64,000 nt of DNA from Coleofasciculus sp040219735 (GTDB lineage Bacteria; Cyanobacteriota; Cyanobacteriia; Cyanobacteriales; Coleofasciculaceae). A program made the position numbers and the translations under genes. The DNA lies in the NCBI GenBank assembly GCA_040219735.1, contig JAVJRX010000012.1, one strand, 5' to 3'. The notes beneath the pieces were generated by a model that saw only the letters and a program-made list of their open reading frames with translations, had not been told where the DNA came from and ran no database searches. Of the stretch, positions 24,584 to 32,899 are shown piece by piece. Each line of letters starts with the position of its first letter. Within the stretch, counting starts at the first letter, position 1.

Positions 24584-25333
24584 TTACTGATAGATGACCT
24601 CATCAATGGTGGCGCGGAAGAACTCGCCTTCTGACTCAAACCGCTCAGTGCCGAAGTACCACCCAACCCGCAAACGGGTAGGAATCGTGTAGCTACAGAA
24701 TGTGCCTTCTTCTTCTACAATTGCCCCGAAGTCCACATAATGGTGTTCCGCACCTTCTGGATTGCCCCAGCGCGGCAGTTTCGCAGTTTTGAGTCGACCT
24801 TTCTGGTCAATGGTTAAGTCGAGTCCTGCCTGTTCACCTTGGGCTATAAAACTGGCATGTAGGTGCGATGTCTCTGTGCTGCTCCAGGTCACGTCACTCC
24901 GACAAAGCGCCGATGGCAACAGCATTAACTCGGTGTGGAAGCGACCCGCCGCCGATCGGGTAATATCAGCACCGGTTCCGGTCATCACCGGAAATAGCCC
25001 CAGCAGCTTCCATTGCATCGCCCCGATGCCATCAATGATCCGATCTGATCCCACGATCGGTAAGTGGTTCATCCAGGCGGTGGCACTCCAAATAAATCCG
25101 CGCTCCCAGCAGACGACTTGTTCTGCGGTGAAGGGACTCCAGTTCTTTAATTTGATTTCGCCATGCATTTTTAGGCGCACTGCTGAGGCGATCGCAGTTC
25201 CAGGCGCGATCGCATGTTCGAGATATCGTCTAGCTGCATCTGGCAAATGAGCAAAGTCATCTGGACTGAATAAGCGCTCCTGAGATATTAATGACTCCCA
25301 TAGGGCATCGATGGAAAGCTGTTTAGTGTTCAT
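24584..25333 (-). CDS. DUF6544 family protein
   Basis: The 249-residue protein matches the DUF6544 family: an N-terminal LPDAARRYLEHA block, then VRLKMHGEIKLKNWSPFTAEQ (residues about 50-70), DGIGAMQWKLLGLFPV near 105, and ELMLLPSAL near 135. Family members are soluble or lipid-facing proteins without a known reaction. It has no signal peptide. It lies on the same strand as the M23 gene downstream, about 70 bp away, so the two may share a transcript. Confidence 0.75.
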   Translation of the reverse strand: MNTKQLSIDALWESLISQERLFSPDDFAHLPDAARRYLEHAIAPGTAIASAVRLKMHGEIKLKNWSPFTAEQVVCWERGFIWSATAWMNHLPIVGSDRIIDGIGAMQWKLLGLFPVMTGTGADITRSAAGRFHTELMLLPSALCRSDVTWSSTETSHLHASFIAQGEQAGLDLTIDQKGRLKTAKLPRWGNPEGAEHHYVDFGAIVEEEGTFCSYTIPTRLRVGWYFGTERFESEGEFFRATIDEVIYQ

Positions 25334-25356
25334 ATCTCTAATCTATCGCTCCTTTC

Positions 25357-25848
25357 TTAATCACTTCTAGTGGTTAATCGGGCTGGCTCTTTTAATAGAC
25401 CGATGAAAGAAGCTAGGGCTATTAAGCCAGGAGCCGCTAGCCATAGCCAGAAACCCAACAATAATTGATTCAGAGTAAATTCAGAAACGCCACCACTATC
25501 CGCAGGCAAGTTGAACCAAAATGCTGAAAACGTTCCTCCAAAACCAATAAGAATGGCGGCTATTCCAGCTATAGCTGAGAACCTGTATCGTTGCATTATA
25601 AAAGTGATGCAGCACAACCAATAGAGTGGATTAGCGAACCATCCAATCGCGGGAATTTGCAGAAAAAGTAATCCAAAAATGCCAAAGAAAGTCAGTTCGA
25701 TCCCCTTCATGGCATAAACGTCATTAGGGTCAGAGGGACTCACGCCAACAGAGTCTGTAGGAACTACATTAAACAAAAGGCAAGGTAGCGCAAGTGCTAT
25801 GCCATATAGGAAAAGCGATAATACTAGAAATACAATCTTATATTTCAT
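25357..25848 (-). CDS. Hypothetical multi-pass membrane protein
   Basis: This 163-residue protein has about four membrane helices: an N-terminal one that may act as a signal anchor, two in the middle (TFFGIFGLLFLQIPAIGWF, then IAGIAAILIGFGGTFSAF), and one near residue 130. A proline- and aspartate-rich loop (VSPSDPNDVYAMKG) separates the first two. I do not recognise it. It lies between DUF6544 and a DUF4177 gene on the same strand with short gaps. Confidence 0.7.
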   Translation of the reverse strand: MKYKIVFLVLSLFLYGIALALPCLLFNVVPTDSVGVSPSDPNDVYAMKGIELTFFGIFGLLFLQIPAIGWFANPLYWLCCITFIMQRYRFSAIAGIAAILIGFGGTFSAFWFNLPADSGGVSEFTLNQLLLGFWLWLAAPGLIALASFIGLLKEPARLTTRSD

Positions 25849-25859
25849 AAGCTACATTC

Positions 25860-26081
25860 CTAACCCTGTTGAATAGTAGGGTTTTCTGAAAATGATCTCT
25901 TGAGGATCAGGTAGAATCCAACGTCATTCCCAAAAAACATCACGGCATCAAGGGCGACAAACTCCCATCCTTCCGCAGAAAGTCGATTAAGATGGCTCTC
26001 AATTTTCCTGGCTTTTTGTTTGGTCGTCAGGCATAGCCAGTCGCTGATCACTTTATATTGTGTTTCCATTGGCTCTTCCAC
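25860..26081 (-). CDS. DUF4177-like protein
   Basis: This 73-residue protein has the pattern of DUF4177: a beta start (YKVISDWL), then a helix (KARKIESHLNRLSAEGWEFV) and a final strand (FYLILKRS). The family folds as a small beta-alpha-beta unit of unknown role. It starts a possible four-gene minus-strand run with the membrane protein, DUF6544 and M23 genes. An alternative start is the Met five residues in. Confidence 0.65.
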   Translation of the reverse strand: MEEPMETQYKVISDWLCLTTKQKARKIESHLNRLSAEGWEFVALDAVMFFGNDVGFYLILKRSFSENPTIQQG

Positions 26082-26140
26082 TGTCTTTTGTTTGATTGCA
26101 CTAGGCTCGTCAACCTATTGTAACTAACCTCGACAACTAA

Positions 26141-26398
26141 TATGTCCCTAACTATGTCAAAGCTGTGTTGGATTTATTGAATGAGTTGATGAACTACGAT
26201 ATAAAACGTGAAGCTTCACAACTGCTAAAAAATGTTTCTTCCATAGATTCGATTCTAGAAGGGGTAAGGGTAAGAAGAAAAAGACTAAAGCAAAGTCAAG
26301 TCCTCGTCAGAGCCTATTTGAAATGTACGATGGTGCGGAAGATGGTTTAGTGAGGAGCGCGATAACCCAGTTAAGCCGTTCGGCGATCGCGTGTTGAC
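26141..26398 (+). pseudogene. Frameshifted hypothetical gene
   Basis: One frame reads NYVKAVLDLLNELMNYDIKR to about 26262, then the coding sense passes to another frame (KKKKTKAKSSPRQSLFEMYD) through a short GGGTAAGGGTAAG repeat and stops at 26398. The two parts fit as one protein broken at the repeat. The family is not recognised. The antisense frame at the 3' end overlaps the next pseudogene, so only one strand is likely to have been coding there. Confidence 0.35.
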
Positions 26399-26675
26399 GA
26401 ACTGTCTCTTGATCTTCCTGCTCAAATTCTGGAAACTTCTCTTGGATAATTTTGCCCATCCGCACCTGGGTCAGTTCTTCTGACACCAGTTCTTCGTCAA
26501 ACAGACCGCGCTCGATGGTGGGCTTGTCTTGGACAAAAGCTGTCACCAGTTCGGTTAAGTCCTCCCGACAAACCCGTTGGGCTTCCTGGCTTTTGGGGGT
26601 CGCCAATCCCTTAATTTCTAGCTGAATTTGTCCCGTTTCTGCATTGACAACATTGGTATCAATGAGAATTTTCAC
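26307..26675 (-). CDS. Hypothetical protein, probable gene fragment
   Basis: This 122-residue, acidic, helical protein starts at an ATG (ILIDTNVVNAETGQIQLEIK) and contains EELVSEELTQVRMGKIIQEK. It looks like the tail of a larger DNA-metabolism protein, but I cannot name the family. The last 15 residues (SSAPSYISNRL) are antisense to a plausible plus-strand fragment, so the true C-terminus may have been lost. A second decayed frame ends 8 bp upstream on the same strand, suggesting an old operon. Confidence 0.4.
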   Translation of the reverse strand: MKILIDTNVVNAETGQIQLEIKGLATPKSQEAQRVCREDLTELVTAFVQDKPTIERGLFDEELVSEELTQVRMGKIIQEKFPEFEQEDQETVRQHAIAERLNWVIALLTKPSSAPSYISNRL

Positions 26676-26683
26676 AAGAAAGG

Positions 26684-26822
26684 CTACTGATATTTTTGAA
26701 CTAAATAATCGGTGTACTCTGCTTGCAGTTATTCATCGCTGGGAGTTTTGCTAGAACGTTTAGCGATACCTCGAAGTTTGGTGAGAGTACCGGGAGGAAT
26801 ACTTGCGCTTTTTGAACTAAAT
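26684..26822 (-). pseudogene. Small gene relic with in-frame stop
   Basis: The minus strand reads SASIPPGTLTKLRGIAKRSS, then KTPSDE, a stop, then LQAEYTDYLVQKYQ and a second stop. The two halves are in the same frame and read as one C-terminal piece interrupted by a single nonsense codon. The family is unknown to me. It ends 8 bp upstream of the 26307-26675 gene. Confidence 0.4.
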
Positions 26823-26859
26823 TAAAAACAGGACTACCCAATTCGCCCCTTCCTCATCC

Positions 26860-27426
26860 ATGATTGCTACCCCAGACAATTATCGCCTCTCTCCTGACGA
26901 ATACCTCCAACTCGAAGCCACCAGCGACACCAAACACGAATATCGCGATGGTGAAGCCTATGCTATGGCGGGGACAACCGATGCTCATAATACGATTGCT
27001 GGAAACCTCTACACCCTGCTGCGTAGCCACCTACGGGGGTCAGACTGTCGCGTATATTTTGCCGATGTTAAAGCCAAACTTGAAGACTGCAACTGTTACT
27101 ACTATCCTGATTTGATGGTGACTTGTGACCCCCGCGACGCAGAAACCACTACCTATAAGCGTTATCCCAAACTAATCATTGAAGTCCTCTCTGACTCTAC
27201 CGAAGCCTTTGACCGAGGGGATAAATTCATCGACTATCAAACCCTCGACAGTCTGCAAGAATATGTCTTGATTAGTACCAGACAGCAACGAGTAGACTGT
27301 TACCGTCGTACCGAGAGGGGGCTGTGGTTATTTCAATTCTATGCCCCCAGTCACAACACCTTTCACCTTACTAGCCTTGAGTTTGAAGCTGAGTTGACTA
27401 ACCTGTACGAAGACATTGCCTTCTAA
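26860..27426 (+). CDS. Uma2 family endonuclease-like protein
   Basis: This 188-residue protein has the Uma2 (DUF820) signature: SPDEYLQLEATSDTKHEYRDGEAYAMAG at the start (cut here as two blocks for reading), YYYPDLMVTCDPRD near 86, PKLIIEVLSDSTEAFDRG near 109 and KFIDYQTL. The family has a PD-(D/E)XK-type nuclease fold and is greatly expanded in cyanobacteria, where its role is not settled. The D and ExL positions of the active site are present. In the same frame after the stop there is a relic of an antitoxin-like gene. A second Uma2 gene lies at 31625. Confidence 0.88.
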   Translation: MIATPDNYRLSPDEYLQLEATSDTKHEYRDGEAYAMAGTTDAHNTIAGNLYTLLRSHLRGSDCRVYFADVKAKLEDCNCYYYPDLMVTCDPRDAETTTYKRYPKLIIEVLSDSTEAFDRGDKFIDYQTLDSLQEYVLISTRQQRVDCYRRTERGLWLFQFYAPSHNTFHLTSLEFEAELTNLYEDIAF

Positions 27427-27545
27427 CTGTTCCGCAAACTCCGCCCACAGATTGAAGTGGGAGCCGAATAAATTGCTAAAGGTCAAGTTACTGATGGCGA
27501 GGAAGTTTTTGAGCGTTTATTTGAGCAGCCAAAGAAATGCACTGT
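27427..27545 (+). pseudogene. Antitoxin-like relic with in-frame stop
   Basis: Directly after the Uma2 stop and in its frame, the sequence reads LFRKLRPQIEVGAE, a stop, then IAKGQVTDGEEVFERLFEQP. This resembles the body of small RelB/ParD-type antitoxins (basic helix, then a short DGEEVFERL helix). The internal stop shows decay. The continuation after position 27545 is lost. Confidence 0.35.
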
Positions 27546-27687
27546 CAGCATATCCACCTAGAAGAATCTCATCGGCAACACCTTGGGGAATAACAACTTC
27601 ATCGCAGAGTTCACTCAGTAAATGAATGCGGTCAATTTTGGTCAGGCTGATGATCGGTGAGGCATTGACTACCCAACCCTTAACCAC
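27517..27687 (-). pseudogene. Truncated DUF3368 PIN-like toxin
   Basis: From GTG 27687 the minus strand reads WVVNASPIISLTKIDRIHLL, ELCDEVVIPQGVADEILLGG, then a stop. This is the N-terminal third of DUF3368, the PIN-fold partner of UPF0175 proteins. The full family is about 160 residues; only 56 remain, without the later acidic residues. It starts within the tail of the UPF0175 gene upstream, as in intact pairs, so the pair is a broken toxin-antitoxin unit. Confidence 0.65.
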
Positions 27688-27901
27688 GGCTTACTTCCTC
27701 CGTCAGTTCTTCGGGGGTGGTTTGAAAAGGGGAAACGCTAAAGCGGTGCAAAGCTTGAAAAAACTCTTGACGACTGATCCCTATAATTTCAGTCGCTTTG
27801 GATTGGGAAATTATCCCAACCTCGTACCACTTAACGATCGCGGCAATCAGTAGTTCTTGGGCAAATTCGTCTGGGGTACTGCGGAGGGCAACAGAAGGCA
27901 C
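27680..27901 (-). CDS. UPF0175 family protein (antitoxin-like)
   Basis: This 73-residue protein matches UPF0175: LLIAAIVKWYEVGIISQSKA, then TEIIGISRQEFFQALHRFSV, a helix-turn-helix-like core. UPF0175 proteins are found in pairs with DUF3368 PIN-like proteins and are thought to be antitoxins. Here the DUF3368 partner follows with an 8-bp overlap but is cut short, so the antitoxin is an orphan in function. The upstream end is set by ATG 27901. Confidence 0.75.
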   Translation of the reverse strand: MPSVALRSTPDEFAQELLIAAIVKWYEVGIISQSKATEIIGISRQEFFQALHRFSVSPFQTTPEELTEEVSRG

Positions 27902-28053
27902 TTTCGGGTAGGTTCAGTTGAATTTGAATCATGGTGGGATGAGGTTTATACGAGTGACATACTCCTAGACTGATTCTACAGAATACAGTGTAGGCTTCTT
28001 ACCAACTCCAGCTATAATGCCGAATTGACGATCGCTCCGTTTTTAGGGCTGTT

Positions 28054-30936
28054 TTATTCTTCCTCCTCAAAGCCACCCAGGTTGTCATCAAACTTTTGAA
28101 TGATGTCTAGTAATCGGGTTACGACTCGCTTGAAGATTTTCTTGCGTTCTAATAACTTGGGTTTCTCGTTACAGGCACTCAACACAGTCTCACGCAAGGG
28201 TTCCTTGCCAGAGAATTTATAGTTGGCAATTATCTGATTAACGGCATCCTCATTCAGGTTTTCGTCTGAGCAGAGCTGACGAATGGCTTCAACCCGTTCT
28301 TGGGTCCAGAAATCCTTAAAGACTTGCTCGACTTCTTCTTCTGGCGCGAGTGTCGTCATGCGGTCTTCGATAAATTTCTCTAGCAGATCTCGCTTATTGC
28401 GGAGTTGAGCTTCTTTACCCAGCAGCTCTAGAATATCGGACTTCTTCTTCTGGTAGTCTTCCTGGCTGGTTTCGGCTTTTTGGACACCCCGTTGCAGGTC
28501 GGCCAGTAGCTTCAGAATGTAGGCCACATTGATTTCGTCTCGTTGGATGAGTTCTAGTTCAAAATCAACTTCCTCTACGAGGGTAGGGTCGCTGTCGTCA
28601 TTGTTTCTATTTCGGGTGCGATCGTAGATGTCTAAATACTTACTCTTGTAGTCCTCGAAGGTTTGCGCGTCCATGTTCAAGTCAGAGAACTCAAACTCGG
28701 TGAATGACTTGCTGACATTGAGCAACCGAATGAGGTTACGGAAGGCTTTGACAAACTCTACTTGGTCGTCTTCGCTAATGAGTTGATTGACATCGTTGGG
28801 GATAGCGGCAATAGTCCGAAGTTCCTGAACGCCTTCATTAAATTGCTCGACGTAGTGCTCATAGGGTTCAATGAAAATCTCTTCTTTGGCGTTTTCGTCA
28901 GAAAAGAGGGCAACGGCATCGTCTGTATTTTCTTTGAGATTACGGAAGCAGACGATATTCCCTTGAGATTTAAGTTCCCCCAGAATGCGGTTGGTGCGGG
29001 AGTAGGCTTGAATCAAGCCGTGGTATTTGAGGTTTTTATCGACGTAGAGGGTGTTGAGCTTTTTGACATCAAAGCCCGTGAGGAACATATTCACCACTAG
29101 CAGAATGTCGGCTCGTTCCTTGTCTTGAAAGTCTTCCCGATCTCGATCTTTCATTCGCTTGGAGATGTCTTTGTAGTAGGCGTAGAATGCCTGACTGTCT
29201 TTGGCAGACTGATTGGTTTGGTAGAGCTGGTTGTAGTCGGCGATGAACTCATTCAGCTTGTCGCGGCTGTGGCTGCGGGTGCTGGTGCTGATATCAAAAT
29301 CTGGATCGCCAATGAGTCCATTCGCGTCGTCATCCTCTTCGTTAGTGCCGGGGGTGAAGATGGTGACGACCCGCAGGTCATGTAAGCCCTGCTGTTGCTT
29401 TTGCTTAAAGGTTTCGTAATAGGCGATCAGCGTGTTGATGTTGCTGGTGCAGAGCATGGCGGAGAACTTTTTGCCGCTGGTTTTACGATTGTGGTGGGCA
29501 ATAATCCAATCCACGATTAGGGCAATGCGGTTGGGATTTTCAAAAAAGTCTCGGTCGGCTTTGGGTTCGGCGATCAGGCTGCCGTCTTTGCGTTTGAGTT
29601 TGCCCCAGTACTCAACGGAAAACTTAAGGACGTTTTGATCGGCAATGGCATTAGTAATGACATACCGATGCAGGCATTCGGTAAATAAGGAGGCTGTGGA
29701 GAGTTTGAGTCCATCTTTAACATAGACATTTTTCTCGGCAAAGATGGGAGTCCCAGTAAAGCCGAAGAGTTGGGCATTTTGGAAAAAGCGAACGATATTG
29801 CGGTGGGTTTCGCCAAATTGGGAGCGGTGGCACTCGTCAAAAATGAACACAATGGGTTTATCCCGCAGGGGTTCCATGGCGGCTTCATGGCGGTGGTTGG
29901 TGATCGCTCGATTCAGTTTCTGGATAGTAGTGACGATCAGGGTGCTATCGCCTGTGATTTGGTTGACGAGCTGGTGGGTGTTGTCGGTGGTGTCTACACA
30001 GTCGGGGCTGAAGTAGTTAAATTCTTTGCTGGTTTGGTAGTCGAGGTCGGCACGGTCTACGACAAACAGGACTTTATGGACGGTGGGAAGCTGGGTGAGG
30101 ATTTGGGCGGCTTTAAAGCTGGTGAGGGTTTTGCCGGAGCCGGTAGTGTGCCAGATGTAGCCGTTTTTATTAGTGTTTTTGACGCGCTCGATAATGGCTT
30201 CAACGGCGTAGTACTGGTAGGGGCGCAGCACCATCAGCATTTTGTCCGACTCGTGCAAGACGATGTATTTGCAGATCATTTTGGAGACGTGGCATTTCTC
30301 CAGGAATCGATCGGCAAAGTCGTCTAACTGGGTGACTAGGGTATTGTCTGCATTGGCCCAGAAGAAGGTTTGTTTGTAGGATTGTTTGCGGTTGTTGGCG
30401 TAGTAGCGGGTATCAACGCCGTTGGAGATGACGAAAATTTGAATGTAGTTAAATAGGCCCAATTCAGCGCTGTAGGAATGGCGCTGGTAGCGGTTGATTT
30501 GGTTAAATGCTTCTTTGAGTTCTAGCCCTCGGCGTTTGAGTTCGATTTGGACGAGGGGCAAACCGTTGATCAGCAGGGTAACGTCGTAGCGGTTTTTGTA
30601 TTTGCCTTGCTGGGTGACTTGGTTGGTGACTTGGTATTGGTTTTGGCACCAGTGTTCGGTGTTGAGGAATTCGAGGTAAATGGTGCTGCCGTCGTCGCGG
30701 GGCAGTTCCATTTTGTCGCGGAGGCGTTTGGCGCGATCGAAGACGTTGCCTTTGTCGAGGTGGTTGAGGACTCGCTTAAATTCGTCGTCGCTGAGTTGGA
30801 TATTATTATGCTTTTCGAGCTGGGTTTTCAGGTTTGCTCGTAAATCTTCGGCGTTGCGGATGGTGATGGGTTCGTAGCCGAGTCCCGTGAGGCGTTGAAT
30901 TAGGTCTTGTTCGAGTTCTTGTTCCGATTGAGTCAT
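28054..30936 (-). CDS. hsdR: Type I restriction enzyme R subunit
   Basis: The 960-residue protein looks intact. The nuclease motif is RYDVTLLINGLPLVQIELKR (Asp near 118, ExK near 132-134). Two helicase halves follow: Walker A TTGSGKT (about 264-270), DECHRSQFG (about 370) and FGFTGTP, then FLTGFDVKKLNTLYVDKNLK near 640. The C-terminus is helical, as needed to contact HsdM. HsdR cuts DNA after ATP-driven translocation, but only in complex with HsdM and HsdS; here hsdM is broken and hsdS nearly gone, so cutting should not occur unless these are supplied elsewhere. It is the last gene of the minus-strand run, 3 bp after the VapC stop. Confidence 0.95.
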   Translation of the reverse strand: MTQSEQELEQDLIQRLTGLGYEPITIRNAEDLRANLKTQLEKHNNIQLSDDEFKRVLNHLDKGNVFDRAKRLRDKMELPRDDGSTIYLEFLNTEHWCQNQYQVTNQVTQQGKYKNRYDVTLLINGLPLVQIELKRRGLELKEAFNQINRYQRHSYSAELGLFNYIQIFVISNGVDTRYYANNRKQSYKQTFFWANADNTLVTQLDDFADRFLEKCHVSKMICKYIVLHESDKMLMVLRPYQYYAVEAIIERVKNTNKNGYIWHTTGSGKTLTSFKAAQILTQLPTVHKVLFVVDRADLDYQTSKEFNYFSPDCVDTTDNTHQLVNQITGDSTLIVTTIQKLNRAITNHRHEAAMEPLRDKPIVFIFDECHRSQFGETHRNIVRFFQNAQLFGFTGTPIFAEKNVYVKDGLKLSTASLFTECLHRYVITNAIADQNVLKFSVEYWGKLKRKDGSLIAEPKADRDFFENPNRIALIVDWIIAHHNRKTSGKKFSAMLCTSNINTLIAYYETFKQKQQQGLHDLRVVTIFTPGTNEEDDDANGLIGDPDFDISTSTRSHSRDKLNEFIADYNQLYQTNQSAKDSQAFYAYYKDISKRMKDRDREDFQDKERADILLVVNMFLTGFDVKKLNTLYVDKNLKYHGLIQAYSRTNRILGELKSQGNIVCFRNLKENTDDAVALFSDENAKEEIFIEPYEHYVEQFNEGVQELRTIAAIPNDVNQLISEDDQVEFVKAFRNLIRLLNVSKSFTEFEFSDLNMDAQTFEDYKSKYLDIYDRTRNRNNDDSDPTLVEEVDFELELIQRDEINVAYILKLLADLQRGVQKAETSQEDYQKKKSDILELLGKEAQLRNKRDLLEKFIEDRMTTLAPEEEVEQVFKDFWTQERVEAIRQLCSDENLNEDAVNQIIANYKFSGKEPLRETVLSACNEKPKLLERKKIFKRVVTRLLDIIQKFDDNLGGFEEEE

Positions 30937-30939
30937 GGT

Positions 30940-31314
30940 TTAAAGATGATATAGTCTAAGGCTTTCAATAAAGCGAAAGTCTTTGGTATTGAGTGTATAG
31001 AGTTCTAGGTCATTGACTAGGGCGGTAGCGGCAATTAGGGCATCGGGGATGGCGAGTTTATGACTGAGGGAATATTGCGCCATGAGTTGAATGAACTGAC
31101 TGGAGACTTGCCGATCAATCGGCAGGTTGTGCAGTAGATTTAGGTGTTTTTGGATTCTGAGTAATTCGGCTTTGTTGAGCGCACCGTAGTAGAGTTCGGC
31201 TTGGGCAATCACGCTGATTGCTAGTTGCGCGATGCCGATCTGTCTTAGCTCCTGGATGATCGCGGGATTGCCTTTATAGAATTCTATAAGTACATTCGTA
31301 TCACAGAGGATCAT
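30940..31314 (-). CDS. vapC: PIN-domain toxin (VapC family)
   Basis: This 124-residue protein has the PIN pattern: MILCDTNVLIEF with the first Asp, AQAELYYGA with the conserved Glu, and IPDALIAATALV with the later Asp. PIN toxins are Mg-dependent RNases that usually cut tRNA or rRNA. The gene overlaps the upstream antitoxin by 4 bp (ATGA). It lies directly ahead of hsdR inside the restriction locus. Confidence 0.9.
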   Translation of the reverse strand: MILCDTNVLIEFYKGNPAIIQELRQIGIAQLAISVIAQAELYYGALNKAELLRIQKHLNLLHNLPIDRQVSSQFIQLMAQYSLSHKLAIPDALIAATALVNDLELYTLNTKDFRFIESLRLYHL

Positions 31315-31547
31315 GACTTGGTTTCTCTCCAGGCTTCGGCGCGGAGGGATTCGGCGGTGATGTCTTTGTTTTCCCAGATTCCTGCTAGCTCGAAGAATGC
31401 TTCTTCTGCATCGGGTGAGGGAGGCTCTGGGGCTGTGGTGGTTTGGTTAGCTGTGAAGTCGAGGAATTCGATAAACTGAATGACTTGCTTGCGCTGTTCG
31501 GAGGAGAATTGTTGAATTTTTTCGATTGCCATTTCTAGGGTTAACAT
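31311..31547 (-). CDS. DUF2281-like antitoxin partner of VapC
   Basis: This 78-residue protein starts with a helix (LTLEMAIEKIQQFSSEQRKQ) and VIQFIEFLDF, a feature of DUF2281-type antitoxins, and ends with an acidic, Trp-containing tail (FFELAGIWENKDITAESLRA) that would bind the PIN active site. The 4-bp overlap with the toxin gene and the order antitoxin-toxin support the pairing. Confidence 0.75.
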   Translation of the reverse strand: MLTLEMAIEKIQQFSSEQRKQVIQFIEFLDFTANQTTTAPEPPSPDAEEAFFELAGIWENKDITAESLRAEAWRETKS

Positions 31548-31579
31548 GAGTTTCTCCTTGGGTGGTTTTGGTAGTATTT

Positions 31580-31606
31580 TAACGATTTACACAAACATCT
31601 TTTTTA
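31580..31606 (-). pseudogene. Second copy of the hsdS 3' end
   Basis: On the minus strand the short sequence encodes LKKMFV followed by a stop and GTTAAAAT, matching the end of the PIN-HsdS fusion (LLQKMFV, stop, then GTTAAAAT) at 32297. It sits just downstream of the Uma2 gene, so that gene lies between two copies of the hsdS end. The match is short, so this is tentative. Confidence 0.3.
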
Positions 31607-31624
31607 GAGAATAGGGAATAGAGT

Positions 31625-32221
31625 TTAGGGTGATTGAGTTGATTCAGTTTCTGGGGTGAGGTTGAGATTGCGATAGATTTGCTCAATGGGAAAACTTAGA
31701 TTGATGCTTTTGAGTTCGATGGTGTCGCCTGCTTGGTAGTTGACGATCAGCCATTCGCCTGTCTGTTTTTTGTGATACAAATCGATTTCCATGCGGGTGG
31801 AACTGACTAATAAATAATCTTGTAGGGCTGGATTATGGCGATACATTCTAAATTTGCTGCCTCGGTCGTAGGCTTCGGTGCTGGGAGAAAGAACTTCAAC
31901 GACTAAGCAGGGATAGGTAATGTATTGGGTTGTGGTTTTGTCGCGATCGTCGCAGGTGACGCTGACATCGGGATAGGTGTAGTTATTTGTGCCGACCATA
32001 TTAATTCTCAGGTCTGAGTTACCGACTTCGCAGCTACTGCTTTCAAGATGGTTGGAAAACAGGGTAATCAGTCTAACGGAAATGAGGCTATGGTTTTTAC
32101 TACCGCCGCCCATGGCGTATACTTGACCGTCGATCAGCTCGTGTTTTTCGAGTTGCTGTTCTTCCCAAGTGAAGTATTCTTCGGGGGTTAGGGTGGGGAA
32201 TTTTTCTGGGGCTGCGATCAT
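31625..32221 (-). CDS. Uma2 family endonuclease-like protein
   Basis: The 198-residue protein shows LTPEEYFTWEEQQLEKHELI, DGQVYAMGGG, TYPDVSVTCDDRD near 94 and YPCLVVEVLSPSTEAYDRGS near 119, the standard Uma2 (DUF820) set including the active-site Asp and Glu. It lies between the PIN-HsdS fusion and the VapC pair. It is related to, but clearly different from, the Uma2 at 26860, so it is probably an independent arrival. Confidence 0.88.
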   Translation of the reverse strand: MIAAPEKFPTLTPEEYFTWEEQQLEKHELIDGQVYAMGGGSKNHSLISVRLITLFSNHLESSSCEVGNSDLRINMVGTNNYTYPDVSVTCDDRDKTTTQYITYPCLVVEVLSPSTEAYDRGSKFRMYRHNPALQDYLLVSSTRMEIDLYHKKQTGEWLIVNYQAGDTIELKSINLSFPIEQIYRNLNLTPETESTQSP

Positions 32222-32296
32222 GGTTTTGTGACCTCTTCAGTTTGTCGCGGATTGGGGGTAGTTTAGCTCTGGGTTATTTGGTTTGATTTTAACAAG

Positions 32297-32899
32297 CTAA
32301 ACAAACATTTTTTGGAGTAAGCCTTTTTTGAATTGCTCGGTTAATTCGATTTGTTGGGCAATGGCTTCGATTTTTTGATGGATGGTAGTGAGAAAATAAA
32401 CTACTTTTTCTTGTTCTGTTTGAGATGGGACTTCCACGCTTACAGTTTTTAATTGAGAACTATATAGATGTACAACCGGATTGAGAATAGTTAAGCTATC
32501 TCCAATCAACAAACCGTGTTGCATATCTTCTGAATATAGAACCTTAGCCTGAGACTTTAGAGCAGTCGCAATTATCAGACTATCCCAATAAGAAAAATAA
32601 TACTTTGCTCTTAACAGACAAGCTTTTTTAATCTCAGCAGTTGTCAAGTTGACAATTTCACACTGGGATTCAAATTCTTCAACCAACTCTAAAATGTCCT
32701 GATCAATAATGTTGGTTTTCCTTTTTAGCACAGCACAAGTTTCAGTAATCACTTGGGTGCTAATCACAAGACTACAATCGACATGTTGAGTTAAATTAAT
32801 CGCCATGAGCCTTTTTGACTCATATTGTTGAGGATCTACTTTGGGATCGATGAGAAACCGATAAAGCCAAATATTAGAGTCAATGAATTTTTTATCCAT
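32297..32899 (-). CDS. PIN-domain protein fused to the C-terminal helix of HsdS
   Basis: I start at ATG 32899, which overlaps the antitoxin stop by 8 bp (ATGGATAA). Residues about 1-138 are a PIN domain: FIDSNIWLYRF with the first Asp, ISTQVITETCAVL with the Glu, SYWDSLIIATA with the third Asp and LYSEDMQHGLLI. A normal PIN protein of this kind would end near LTILNP. Instead the frame continues into VSVEVPSQTEQEKVVYFLTT, QKIEAIAQQIELTEQFKKGL and LQKMFV, the conserved C-terminal helix of type I specificity subunits. So a toxin gene has replaced the body of hsdS. Whether the tail still binds HsdM is unknown. Confidence 0.85.
   Translation of the reverse strand: MDKKFIDSNIWLYRFLIDPKVDPQQYESKRLMAINLTQHVDCSLVISTQVITETCAVLKRKTNIIDQDILELVEEFESQCEIVNLTTAEIKKACLLRAKYYFSYWDSLIIATALKSQAKVLYSEDMQHGLLIGDSLTILNPVVHLYSSQLKTVSVEVPSQTEQEKVVYFLTTIHQKIEAIAQQIELTEQFKKGLLQKMFV

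Noticed and set aside
28762..30877. Several open frames of 70-185 codons on the plus strand inside hsdR
   Set aside because: They are shadows of the hsdR coding frame with low-complexity Val/Gly/Phe-rich products.
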